In this document: positions 18,578-27,028 of the stretch, one piece after another
How positions within the stretch are numbered: the first letter of the stretch is position 1
Layout of the letters: each line of letters begins with the position of its first letter
DNA from: Saprospiraceae bacterium
Lineage (GTDB): Bacteria > Bacteroidota > Bacteroidia > Chitinophagales > Saprospiraceae
Length of the DNA stretch: 64,000 nucleotides
Assembly (NCBI GenBank): GCA_029251525.1
Contig: JAQXDE010000039.1
Location: 1 to 64,000, forward strand
Direction of reading: 5' to 3'
The notes under the pieces: generated by a model
The model's database searches: none
The model's input: the letters and a program-made list of their open reading frames with translations, nothing else
What the model was told of the DNA's origin: nothing
Program-made: the position numbers and the translations under genes

Positions 18578-19516
18578 ATGAATCGTTCAAAAATACAAAT
18601 TACTTGGATTTTACTATTGTTGGGATGTTTTATTTTTCCCAATAGTTCTTTTGCTCAATCAAAAAAACAAGTAGTGATTGTCAAAAAAACAATAGATAAG
18701 GATGGAAATGAAGTAGTAGAAAAAATTATCAAAGAAGGAAAAGAAGCAGAAGATTTTGATGTAGCAAAATATCTCAAAGAGGGAGAACATGATGCAACTA
18801 ATGTCAATGTTGAAATTAAAGTAATTAAAGAAGACGATGAAAAACCTGCTGACGAAGAGCGAGAAATCGAAGTGACAGTTGATGGTGATAATGTATTTAT
18901 TATGGAAGGCGATGAAAAAACAATTATCAAAATTGATGGTAATGTGGAGAAAAAAGAAATCACAACTGAAGATGGTAAACGCATCATCATTATTAAGTCT
19001 GAAGGAGGCGATGAAAACACTTTCGAATTTCTAGAAGATATAGATGTGGAAATGGATGGAGATAAAAGCACTGAGATTCGAATCATGAAAACTCGAAAAG
19101 GCAATGGTGCTTTTTTCGGAGTGATGATTGACCCAACAGCAGAAGGAATGGAATTATTGGATGTTGTAAAAGATAGTCCTGCGGAAAAAGCTGGCTTGAA
19201 AAAAGGAGATATTTTGCAATCAGTTAATGAGCATCAAGTTTCAACTTACGAAGAATTGACTAAAGCATTGTCTAGTTACAAACCAGGAGATTCTATTGTA
19301 GTGATGTATAAAAGAGATGGTCAAGTCAACAAAGTACAAGCGAATTTAGCCGACTCTAAAGACATCCCATCGAGTAAAAAAATGATTTGGAAAACAGATG
19401 ATGGAGAAATAATTGAAATAAAAGAAGGGCAAGAGATGCATTTCCATGAAGAAGGAACAGAGGGGACTAAAAAGATCAAAAAGAAGGTTATTATCAAAAA
19501 GGAAAAAGATAATTAA
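18578..19516 (+). CDS. secreted acidic PDZ-domain protein
   Basis: The 312-residue protein has a signal peptide ending at SFAQ (about residue 27). A long Glu/Asp/Lys-rich beta region follows (about 30-170), with repeats of the type IIKIDGN and IIIIKSEGG. A single PDZ domain comes next (about 178-265: FFGVMID, SPAEKAGLKKGDIL), then a Lys-rich tail. No protease domain is attached, so it would be a substrate- or partner-binding periplasmic protein. It is divergent from the kinase/regulator genes, across a 290-base gap, and may be a target of them. Its own terminator follows. Confidence 0.75.
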   Translation: MNRSKIQITWILLLLGCFIFPNSSFAQSKKQVVIVKKTIDKDGNEVVEKIIKEGKEAEDFDVAKYLKEGEHDATNVNVEIKVIKEDDEKPADEEREIEVTVDGDNVFIMEGDEKTIIKIDGNVEKKEITTEDGKRIIIIKSEGGDENTFEFLEDIDVEMDGDKSTEIRIMKTRKGNGAFFGVMIDPTAEGMELLDVVKDSPAEKAGLKKGDILQSVNEHQVSTYEELTKALSSYKPGDSIVVMYKRDGQVNKVQANLADSKDIPSSKKMIWKTDDGEIIEIKEGQEMHFHEEGTEGTKKIKKKVIIKKEKDN

Positions 19517-19548
19517 TTATCTTTTTTGAATGATTAATAATAAAATTT

Positions 19549-19586
19549 AAAACCCATTCCTATCAAAAAGATAGAAATGGGTTTTA
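19549..19586 (+). terminator. terminator after the PDZ gene
   Basis: AAAACCCATTCCTATC and GATAGAAATGGGTTTT form a 16-bp stem with one mismatch around AAAAA, followed by ATTAT. It lies between the convergent PDZ and 515-residue-protein genes and may serve both. Confidence 0.7.
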
Positions 19587-19628
19587 TTATTTGAGATTTT
19601 GTTTTATAGGTAAGACAAACTTAGATAA

Positions 19629-21176
19629 TCAATTCAATTTTAAAAGACCGTGGGTATAATCTTTTTTTCCAATTCCAACAATTCTCTTTTCTAACAATAT
19701 CATATTATTATCTAATTTTTGAGCTCCTTGAAACCAAAGATAATCTTTTGGAGATTCAAAAACTCCTTCATCCTTCTCAAAAATAATTTGCTCTTTTCCA
19801 ACCTCTCCTTTGTTATTTATGGATATGAGTTTAGTAACATATTTTTCACTAATACCATCAAACAATCCCGCTGATTTACCTTTGCTAAAAGTATTTCCAC
19901 TATTATCCTTATTAAACATTAGATAGTGATTTTCATTTCGATGTAATGTTATCAACGATTTAAATTCTTTATCAATCATTTGTTTTTTTATCAAAGTCAT
20001 CCAACTCATTTCTCCATCAAAATAAAATGAAGGAATAATTATCGTACTCGTTTGATATTTTCTGAGATGTGAACCTCTATCACTATCATGATAATCTATC
20101 TTTCTTTGAGTGAAAAATGTAAGTTTATTGTTAAATACATGGTAATTTTCAGTATAAAACGTTCCTAATTTGGTAAAGTGTTTATTCTCTTCTATATGAT
20201 TATAAATTTCATCCGACCAAGGATAAACATTAGCAAATATCTCTTCCCCTTTTTCATTGTACTTATTTAAAAAGAAACCATGTTGAGTAATAGGCTTCTT
20301 TTCTCTTTTGTGATACCCTCCAAAAATGAATTCCGTCCCATCTTTTAGAGTCACTATTTTTGGATCATTAATAAATCCTTCATGAGGCTTCACCTTAACT
20401 TTACTTTGACTACCATCTTTAGAAACCTTAAACAAATAATATTCGAACTGTGAAGCAGTAATTTTGTCTTTGGCTTTTTTCAAGTCAACTCTACCAAGTA
20501 CACTAATTACTCCTTGATTGGAAATATTAATATCTGTGATGAGTATTTTTTTATCTATAAATGGAATTGTAGTTTTTAGTTCCCATTTTAAATTCAGTTC
20601 ATTATCCAAAACAACAAAATTATATGCCTCTTCCTTTTTTTGTTTAAACTCAGTTATCTTTTTTACGTTTGAAAATAGGACTAAACTAGAATCTAAACTA
20701 ATATCAATTCCTGCATAATCTGTTTCATCTTCGCTATCTCTTGGTGAGCCATTATTTTGATAAGGAATAGAACATAATAACTTCATTTTTTTAGGGCTTC
20801 CATTACCTAATTGATAGGTGTAATAATGTGCCATTTTCTTCTTCTTGTCATAATACGTACCTAGTACAAAATTTCCTGATACCGTAGATATCATTTCATA
20901 GTATTTTATCAGTTTGCCATTATGCTTAAAGTCTAGTTCAATCTCTTCAACTATTTCATTGTTATAATTAAATTTAAATAGTCTCCTTTTCTTCAAGTTT
21001 TCTTTTACTAAGAAATAGTAATATGTTTTACTTGTTCCAAAATAGTTTTTGCTAAAGTAACCTTTGCCTGAAGCTGTCTTTTTTTTATAGTCTGTACCCC
21101 AATTAATTCCAGCTATTTGAGCTTGTTGGAGAAATGGAAAAACGAATAACGCAAGAAGAAAAAGTAGATTTTTCAT
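19629..21176 (-). CDS. secreted protein of unknown function
   Basis: The 515-residue product has a signal peptide (MKNLLFLLALFVFPFLQQAQ). The mature part is made of repeated beta-strand blocks with patterns such as YYYFLVKEN, VVLDNELNLKWEL and MTLIKKQMIDKEFKSLITL. These resemble propeller-type proteins with KGD/NKGE turns. I recognise no family, catalytic motif, lipobox or T9SS C-terminal domain. It is a single gene, convergent with the PDZ gene and followed upstream by an AT-rich gap with no clear promoter. Confidence 0.5.
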   Translation of the reverse strand: MKNLLFLLALFVFPFLQQAQIAGINWGTDYKKKTASGKGYFSKNYFGTSKTYYYFLVKENLKKRRLFKFNYNNEIVEEIELDFKHNGKLIKYYEMISTVSGNFVLGTYYDKKKKMAHYYTYQLGNGSPKKMKLLCSIPYQNNGSPRDSEDETDYAGIDISLDSSLVLFSNVKKITEFKQKKEEAYNFVVLDNELNLKWELKTTIPFIDKKILITDINISNQGVISVLGRVDLKKAKDKITASQFEYYLFKVSKDGSQSKVKVKPHEGFINDPKIVTLKDGTEFIFGGYHKREKKPITQHGFFLNKYNEKGEEIFANVYPWSDEIYNHIEENKHFTKLGTFYTENYHVFNNKLTFFTQRKIDYHDSDRGSHLRKYQTSTIIIPSFYFDGEMSWMTLIKKQMIDKEFKSLITLHRNENHYLMFNKDNSGNTFSKGKSAGLFDGISEKYVTKLISINNKGEVGKEQIIFEKDEGVFESPKDYLWFQGAQKLDNNMILLEKRIVGIGKKDYTHGLLKLN

Positions 21177-21293
21177 CAGAGATAGTTTGAACGTATATTA
21201 ATTGAAATGGCTAAGAAAAAAGCTAGGAATAAATAATTACTATAAGATACTGAAGTAGTTTTATAGCAAAAATAAAAAACAAGGAAAAAAAAA

Positions 21294-21986
21294 TCAATCA
21301 CATTTCCAAAGCATATCCGACAACTCATAACTTTCGCCTCTAAAAGAGTAATGCCACCACTCTGTCGTAATCGGATGTAATTCGACTTCCTGCATCGTTT
21401 CCAATAATATTTTTCGATTTGTTAAAATCTCTTTGGATAAATTAGTATAAGCATGATGCGCCTCTTTTCCAAAGTAATCAAAAGCAGTACCCATGTCCAA
21501 TTGTTTTCCGTCAGCATCGACAATGGTCAAGTCAACCGCAGCTCCTCGATTATGCATAGAACCTTTTGTAGGGTCAGTAACGTAAAGTGGATTTTTAAAT
21601 TTATCCCATAATTTTTGCTGAATTGGACGAGGTCGGAAACAGTCCAACATTTTTAACCCAAGCCCTCCTTCTTTCAACATCAGATGTGCCTCAACTATTT
21701 TTTGAGCAACTTCAGGTCTGAGAAAACAACGGTTACAATCGTACATTTTTTCTTTGACAAAATTATTCGTTGTAGCATATCGCATGTCAATAATAATCGT
21801 TGAATCTAATTGAATTAGTTCTGTCCATTGAGTTGTGTCGTAATCAAAAACGATAGCCTTAGGAGTTTCTTTTTCAAGTAAAACATCTTGAGATAAAGTT
21901 GTAAAAGTTTGATTATTTTTTTCTTTAGTTGAAGGTGTTTCTCCACAAGCCGAAAAAAGTAAGAGAAAAGGGAAAATATATTTCAT
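21294..21986 (-). CDS. D-Ala-D-Ala dipeptidase, VanX/DdpX-like lipoprotein
   Basis: A 230-residue zinc peptidase of family M15D. It has a lipoprotein signal (LFSAC, Cys14) and the metal-binding motif SMHNRGAAVD (His145, Asp152). EWWH supplies catalytic Glu209 and ligand His212, and Arg118 lies in CFRPR. Family members split D-alanyl-D-alanine or related dipeptides, mostly for cell-wall recycling. There is no vanHA nearby, so resistance is not implied. The lipobox puts it in the periplasm or outer membrane. The TlpA-like gene lies 64 bases upstream. Confidence 0.85.
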   Translation of the reverse strand: MKYIFPFLLLFSACGETPSTKEKNNQTFTTLSQDVLLEKETPKAIVFDYDTTQWTELIQLDSTIIIDMRYATTNNFVKEKMYDCNRCFLRPEVAQKIVEAHLMLKEGGLGLKMLDCFRPRPIQQKLWDKFKNPLYVTDPTKGSMHNRGAAVDLTIVDADGKQLDMGTAFDYFGKEAHHAYTNLSKEILTNRKILLETMQEVELHPITTEWWHYSFRGESYELSDMLWKCD

Positions 21987-22004
21987 GTTATTTGTTTTTA
22001 GGTA

Positions 22005-22039
22005 GAGGTATCGAATAACTTTAAGTTATCCGATATCTC
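22005..22039 (-). repeat. hairpin between the TlpA-like and VanX-like genes
   Basis: GAGGTATCGAATAACT (22005-22020) and AGTTATCCGATATCTC (22024-22039) form a 16-bp inverted repeat with two imperfect pairs and a three-base loop. No T-run follows on either side, so it is better described as an mRNA structure than as a proven terminator. Confidence 0.45.
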
Positions 22040-22050
22040 CAAATCGAAAG

Positions 22051-23457
22051 TTATTCCTCAAATAGTTCCTTCAATTTTGCATCCAAATTAGCTCCACGTA
22101 AATTCCTCGCTAAAATTCTTCCCTCTTTATCTAATAAAATAGTATGCGGAACTGAGGTAACAGAATATTGCTTAGCTACTTGGTTTTTCCATCCCTTCAA
22201 ATCACTCACATGACTCCATGTTAATTTATCTTTAGCAATCGCTTTTTCCCAATTATCTTTTTTTCGATCTAAACTAACTCCGAGTACTTCGAAACCTTTA
22301 CTTTTGTATTTATTATACAACTTAACCACATGTGGATTTTCTCTCCGACAAGGCCCACACCAACTCGCCCAAAAATCGATCAAGACCACTTTCCCTCGAA
22401 GGTCACTCAACTTCATTGGTTTGTCATCAGGAGTATTTTGTTCGAAATCAGGGGCGACTGCACCGACTAAAAAGTTTTTAGCATTGTCAATATTTTTTTT
22501 CAACTCAACCATATAAGGTAATTTCTCATCGCCGTATTTTTGAAGAAATAAATTACCATAATCAGCATGCGAAGGGTGATTTTTACTTTTTAAAGTTTGG
22601 ACAATTGCCCCCAAAGCAAATCGATATGCTTGGCTTTCAGGATTCATTTTTCTCAAAACATTATCCAACGTAATTTTCATTTGGGCTTGGTCAAATTTGA
22701 CAGCATTCAATGTCGCAGTATAATCTCGAAACGTTTCAAAGAGTGCAGGCATTCGATCCATGTCAGGATCTTTTAAATCTAAATGAGTAAAATATTCATT
22801 GACATAATATTCCACTTCGTTTGGATATGCACCTTTGTTATTAGGGAAACTCAAATATATTTTGGTTGCTACAATTTTTCCAACAAAAGGATGCTTCGCT
22901 CTCATGCGATTATACATTTCTGTTTGAGCATCGTCATTTAATTTTAGTTTCGAAATGATTTCTGTTTGAGCAGAAGGGTTTCGGGCAGCTTGCGCAAGTT
23001 GACGATTTAAATTTTTCGCTTTTGCTTGGTAACCTCTAACTTGATTAATAGCAATTTCGTAATCTGAATTAATAGGTGAATTGGTGAATTCAGATTTTCG
23101 AATATTACTGCATCGACCTTGCATCGTCAAGTTTTTTTCCCTTCCTAAAATGACTGGTTTAGTTTTTCCTTGTTGTGCGCCTACGAAATAAAATTGATTT
23201 TCTGAGGTTGGCAGTATAAATGTAAATACATTGTTAGAATCAGGCATGGCAGTTTTGAGAATAGAAAAAGAATATCCATCAAAACGATATAAATAAAGAG
23301 GAGTATCCTTTTTGCAATCGCTTAACTTACAATTGAAAGTTACATGTTCATTGGTTTTTTCGATGACTTGTTCAACAGTTTTTTGTTGTGCCTTGCAACT
23401 TGAAAAAAGAAAAATGATTAAAAAAGGGAGGGCAATATTTATTTTAAAATTTTTCAT
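22051..23457 (-). CDS. TlpA-like thioredoxin lipoprotein (DUF4369 + AhpC/TSA)
   Basis: The 468-residue protein is exported as a lipoprotein (FLFSSC, Cys21). It has an N-terminal DUF4369-like domain (about 38-140), a helical linker (about 140-325), and a C-terminal thioredoxin fold (about 332-468). The active site is WCGPC (Cys367, Cys370), and the cis-Pro is in SVPHTIL. Such proteins reduce disulfides or help assemble cytochromes in the periplasm of Bacteroidota. The gene starts 42 bases after ligA on the same strand and may share its transcript. Confidence 0.88.
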   Translation of the reverse strand: MKNFKINIALPFLIIFLFSSCKAQQKTVEQVIEKTNEHVTFNCKLSDCKKDTPLYLYRFDGYSFSILKTAMPDSNNVFTFILPTSENQFYFVGAQQGKTKPVILGREKNLTMQGRCSNIRKSEFTNSPINSDYEIAINQVRGYQAKAKNLNRQLAQAARNPSAQTEIISKLKLNDDAQTEMYNRMRAKHPFVGKIVATKIYLSFPNNKGAYPNEVEYYVNEYFTHLDLKDPDMDRMPALFETFRDYTATLNAVKFDQAQMKITLDNVLRKMNPESQAYRFALGAIVQTLKSKNHPSHADYGNLFLQKYGDEKLPYMVELKKNIDNAKNFLVGAVAPDFEQNTPDDKPMKLSDLRGKVVLIDFWASWCGPCRRENPHVVKLYNKYKSKGFEVLGVSLDRKKDNWEKAIAKDKLTWSHVSDLKGWKNQVAKQYSVTSVPHTILLDKEGRILARNLRGANLDAKLKELFEE

Positions 23458-23498
23458 ATCGAAAATTATTTTTGATAGGTTTTTTCTAAAAAATCGTT

Positions 23499-25610
23499 TT
23501 ACGAAGAAAGCAAATCTATAAAGTCTTGTTCCGTTAAAATTTCAACAGTTCCTAAAGCAGTTGCTTTTTTTAATTTACTTCCTGCTTTTTCACCTGCAAC
23601 GAGGATATTTAAATTAGAGCTAACAGCAGAGATATTTTTAGCACCTAATTCTTCCGCTCTACGCTGAGCCTCTTTTCTTCCCATTTGAGTTAATGTTCCT
23701 GTGAACAATATTGTCTTGCCCGAAAGCAATGCATCTGCTACAATTGCTTTTGGAATATCATTTTCTGTTTGAAACATGTTGACACCAAACGATTCCATTT
23801 TATTTAATAAGGTAATGTTTTCTTCTTTGGAGAAAAACGCTATTACATTGTCTGCAACCTTAGGGCCAATATCTTTTATTTCTGTGAAATTCTCTTCTGT
23901 CCAATTTTGTAAATCTTGAACTTTTTTAATTTCAGCGGCCAAGAGTTTAGATACTTTTTTTCCTAAATGATGAATGGATAAACTATGTAAAACTCGATGA
24001 ATTGGATTTTTTTTAGCTTTTTCAATAGCTAATTTTAGCTTTGAAGCGGAACGTTCTCCGAAGCCTTCCAATTCTGAAATTTTTTCATAGTCTAGATTGT
24101 AAATATCTCCAAAGTCTTTTAGCCAACCTTCTTCGTAAAAACGCTCTACATACGATTTTCCAAAACCATCAATATCCATTGCATCTTTTGAAACATGAAA
24201 AATCATTCGCTGAACAACTTGAGCTTGGCAAGCTGTAACATTGTCACAACGCCAAGCAGCTTCGTTTTTAGCACGCGTAAGTATATTGTTACATGATGGG
24301 CAGTGAGTTGGGAAAATAATTTTATGCTCGCTTCCATCTCGCAAATCATCCATCGGTTTGACGATATAAGGAATCACATCACCTGCTCGCTCCACCAAAA
24401 CAGTATCGCCCAAACGAAGATCTTTACTCGATATAAAATCAGCATTGTGCAGTGAAACTGAGGAGATTGTTACTCCAGCCAAAGCCACAGGTTCGAGTTT
24501 TGCCACAGGTGTTACCGAGCCGATTTTCCCAATTTGATATTCAACATCAATTAGTTTTGTAGATGCTTGCTTTGCTTTAAATTTGAAAGCAATTGCCCAT
24601 CGAGGGTGATGATTTGTGAAGCCACATTTGTCTTGTAATTCCAAGCTATTGACTTTTACCACCATTCCGTCAATCTCATAGTCATAACCTTCTCTTTTTG
24701 CTTCCCATCCTATGCAAAAATCAATCGCTTCTTGAATATTTCTACAAACCTTTTTTTCTATGGTTGGTATTTTAAAACCTAATGATCCAAGTAATTCAAT
24801 TGATTCATCATGTGTCGTTTGGTTTTTTAAAACATTATTTCCTTCAGTATCTAGCGCTACACCTATTTGATAAACAAAAGCAACTAGATTTCGTTTTGCA
24901 GCATCTTTTGGATCTTTTACTCGCAGCCCTCCAGATGCAGTATTTCGAGGGTTAGCAAAAAGCGTCAGACCTTCAACGGCACGTTTTTTATTCATTTTTT
25001 CAAATAAATCTTTCCGAATTACTACCTCGCCTCTAAGCTCTACTTTTTTAATATTATATTTTTCAAAATTAGCTCTTAAAGGAACAGAGGGCATCGTTCG
25101 AGCGTTGGCAGTCATTTCTTCTCCCATTGTTCCATTACCCCGAGTTGCACCTCTGATAAATTGATTGTTTTCATAAACAAGTGCGATACTTCCTCCATCA
25201 AATTTTGGTTCAACTACATATTCTATGTCAACATCTTCAGGAAGGTTAACCAATTTTTTAATTTGAGTATCAAAGTCATTTAAGTCATCCGCATTGTAAG
25301 AATTGCCTAGTGAAAGCATAGGAACCAAATGTTCCACAGAAGGTAAGTCCTCTGTCAATTCATTCGAAACTCGTTGAGTTGGAGAGTCAGAGGTAATGAG
25401 TGATGGATTGTTTCCTTCCAGAACTTCTAATTTTCTATATAAAGAATCATATTCGAAATCACTAATCACTGGGTCATTCTGGATCGAATATTTCCATTCA
25501 TGAAATACTAAAATTTTTCGTAAATCACTAATCTGATTGTCAAAAACATCTTCTGTTAAATATTTTTTGGATAAATCAACAAGGCTTCGTTGTTCGGAAG
25601 TGGAATACAT
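23499..25610 (-). CDS. ligA: NAD+-dependent DNA ligase LigA
   Basis: The 703-residue enzyme seals nicks in DNA during replication and repair. An N-terminal Ia region is followed by the adenylation domain with active Lys136 (EPKFDGGS). Then come the OB fold, a Cys4 zinc finger (CPSCNNIL and CDNVTAC), helix-hairpin-helix repeats (about 500-590) and a C-terminal BRCT domain (about 625-700: KTILFTGTLTQMGRKEA). Length is slightly above the usual 670. The downstream TlpA-like gene follows closely. Confidence 0.97.
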   Translation of the reverse strand: MYSTSEQRSLVDLSKKYLTEDVFDNQISDLRKILVFHEWKYSIQNDPVISDFEYDSLYRKLEVLEGNNPSLITSDSPTQRVSNELTEDLPSVEHLVPMLSLGNSYNADDLNDFDTQIKKLVNLPEDVDIEYVVEPKFDGGSIALVYENNQFIRGATRGNGTMGEEMTANARTMPSVPLRANFEKYNIKKVELRGEVVIRKDLFEKMNKKRAVEGLTLFANPRNTASGGLRVKDPKDAAKRNLVAFVYQIGVALDTEGNNVLKNQTTHDESIELLGSLGFKIPTIEKKVCRNIQEAIDFCIGWEAKREGYDYEIDGMVVKVNSLELQDKCGFTNHHPRWAIAFKFKAKQASTKLIDVEYQIGKIGSVTPVAKLEPVALAGVTISSVSLHNADFISSKDLRLGDTVLVERAGDVIPYIVKPMDDLRDGSEHKIIFPTHCPSCNNILTRAKNEAAWRCDNVTACQAQVVQRMIFHVSKDAMDIDGFGKSYVERFYEEGWLKDFGDIYNLDYEKISELEGFGERSASKLKLAIEKAKKNPIHRVLHSLSIHHLGKKVSKLLAAEIKKVQDLQNWTEENFTEIKDIGPKVADNVIAFFSKEENITLLNKMESFGVNMFQTENDIPKAIVADALLSGKTILFTGTLTQMGRKEAQRRAEELGAKNISAVSSNLNILVAGEKAGSKLKKATALGTVEILTEQDFIDLLSS

Positions 25611-25676
25611 ATTTTTTTTGAAATTGAATTTAAATAATTTATGAACTTGAAAATCTATCTAACCCTGTAAAATTAA

Positions 25677-25713
25677 AAAAAGCTCTTGCAAAAATGAATC
25701 TGCAAGAGCTTTT
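25677..25713 (-). terminator. terminator between the CxxCH protein gene and ligA
   Basis: AAAAGCTCTTGCA and TGCAAGAGCTTTT form a perfect 13-bp stem with a ten-base loop, flanked by A and T runs. On the reverse strand it follows the T9SS protein gene (stop at 25740). Confidence 0.85.
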
Positions 25714-25739
25714 GATTTTTTTAAACTAAAAAAGTGATA

Positions 25740-26591
25740 TTACATTTTTAACATCTTTTTAGTGATTTGATTTTTTCCATCAGACAAAATCAAATTATAA
25801 ATTCCAGTTGGCAGATTAGTTACCTCGATTGGGAAAACATTTTTACCAGAGGGAACCATTATTTTTTTGTTCGAAATCTGTTTCCCGTTTTGATCAATCA
25901 ATTGCAAATCATAAGTGTCTGAAGTTAGAGCATTCGTTCTCAAGTTCATAATATCACTCACTGGGTTTGGAAAAATGTCAAGGGCGACAGTTTTTTCTAA
26001 TTCACTCAGTGAGTTTGGATTAGCATCAATAGACATAGATCCCATACTAGCGTTGTCTCCATTAGTGTTACCATTGTCATTTACTGCATTACCTCCGTAG
26101 TAAAAAGTTACTGTACCACTTGCTGGTGCTGTCCATTCCATTGTGAATTCATTATTGCTACTCGATGAGCTTTGCTCCGCATATTGTCTTCCGTTTCCAA
26201 GAGTCGCAAATTGAACATTAGAGCCAGGAGTTGACCAAGTATTAACTGGGGCCCCATTCATGCCGTCTGCCGCATTCAATGAAGTAATTTGAAATCCATA
26301 TCCAGCAGGACTACCTGTCGCATCTATAGTCATTTTTACATTATAAGTTTCGCCAGGATTAAAATTATCAGTTATTACTGTTCCTCCTACATTTGTAATT
26401 TCCAGAACAGGTGTTACTCCAAATGTACCATTATTATGGCAGGTTTGACAAGTACGGTTGTTTGATGTATTGTCGTCTGGTGCACCTGTATTTCCCTCAG
26501 AATTAGCACTAGCACGGCCATCAGAATTACCAAGGAATAAAAATGCTCCAGCCATTAAGGCAAAGAAAGTGTAAATGATTCTTAATTTCAT
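25740..26591 (-). CDS. T9SS-exported Reeler-like protein with a CxxCH motif
   Basis: The 283-residue protein has a signal peptide (about 1-20). A CQTCH motif (Cys48, Cys51, His52) follows in a TGAPxD...TCxTCHNNG context. A choice-of-anchor V/Reeler-like beta-sandwich comes next (about 60-190: GYGFQITSLNAADG, FTMEWTAP). A type-A T9SS sorting domain ends the protein (about 205-283: DIFPNPVSDIMNL, LPTGIYNLILSDG, ITKKMLKM). CxxCH is the covalent heme c attachment motif, but one copy in this context may serve another purpose; heme has not been shown. The product should be surface-exposed or released. Confidence 0.8.
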   Translation of the reverse strand: MKLRIIYTFFALMAGAFLFLGNSDGRASANSEGNTGAPDDNTSNNRTCQTCHNNGTFGVTPVLEITNVGGTVITDNFNPGETYNVKMTIDATGSPAGYGFQITSLNAADGMNGAPVNTWSTPGSNVQFATLGNGRQYAEQSSSSSNNEFTMEWTAPASGTVTFYYGGNAVNDNGNTNGDNASMGSMSIDANPNSLSELEKTVALDIFPNPVSDIMNLRTNALTSDTYDLQLIDQNGKQISNKKIMVPSGKNVFPIEVTNLPTGIYNLILSDGKNQITKKMLKM

Positions 26592-27028
26592 AGATTGAGA
26601 TTTTAGGTGATTTTTTTAATATATTAATCTTTAATGAACATCTAAATGATATTTTTTATTAATACCTTAAAATGTCATAAATGGCTGCGTGAAGTATCAA
26701 AAAAGCAAAGAAATAGATCAACTTAAAAAATTATTTTTTGATTAAAGATTAATTTTATTGTCTTTTGAATTGCAAATAATTTTCTTAATTAACTTCAAAA
26801 AACGACTAATATAGGTTTTTTTTTATAGAAAAGAAGAGTTACAAAAAAAGGGGAATATTTCTGTAAAAATTGTAAATAAAATATAATATATTTGCTAAGT
26901 TAACTTTTCTCTTACCTTCTCGTAAACCTTGTATTATAATAAAGAAGATCCTATTTTTGTGGTACTTCTATTTCAAACCAATAGATTAATTTCACTTAGA
27001 AAGCCTCTATAGCAAAATAAATATTTTT
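26592..27028. other. 437-base divergent intergenic region
   Basis: No gene is seen. It separates the reverse-strand CxxCH protein gene from the forward CotH gene. A good forward promoter lies at 26929-26959. An additional TATATTTG at 26887-26894 matches the -7 consensus but lacks a correctly spaced -33 element. No obvious reverse promoter was found. Confidence 0.5.
26929..26959 (+). promoter_or_regulatory. promoter for the CotH gene
   Basis: TTG (26929-26931), a 20-base spacer, and TATTTTTG (26952-26959) fit the TTG-N17-23-TAnnTTTG consensus. The leader to the TTG start at 27029 would be about 64 bases. Confidence 0.55.

Noticed and set aside
21294-21986. vancomycin resistance gene
   Set aside because: The VanX-like dipeptidase is a lipoprotein with no vanH/vanA/vanS neighbours; a wall-recycling role is more likely.
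26887-26894. TATATTTG as the CotH promoter
   Set aside because: The nearest TTG is only 14 bases upstream; the site at 26929-26959 has better spacing and position.
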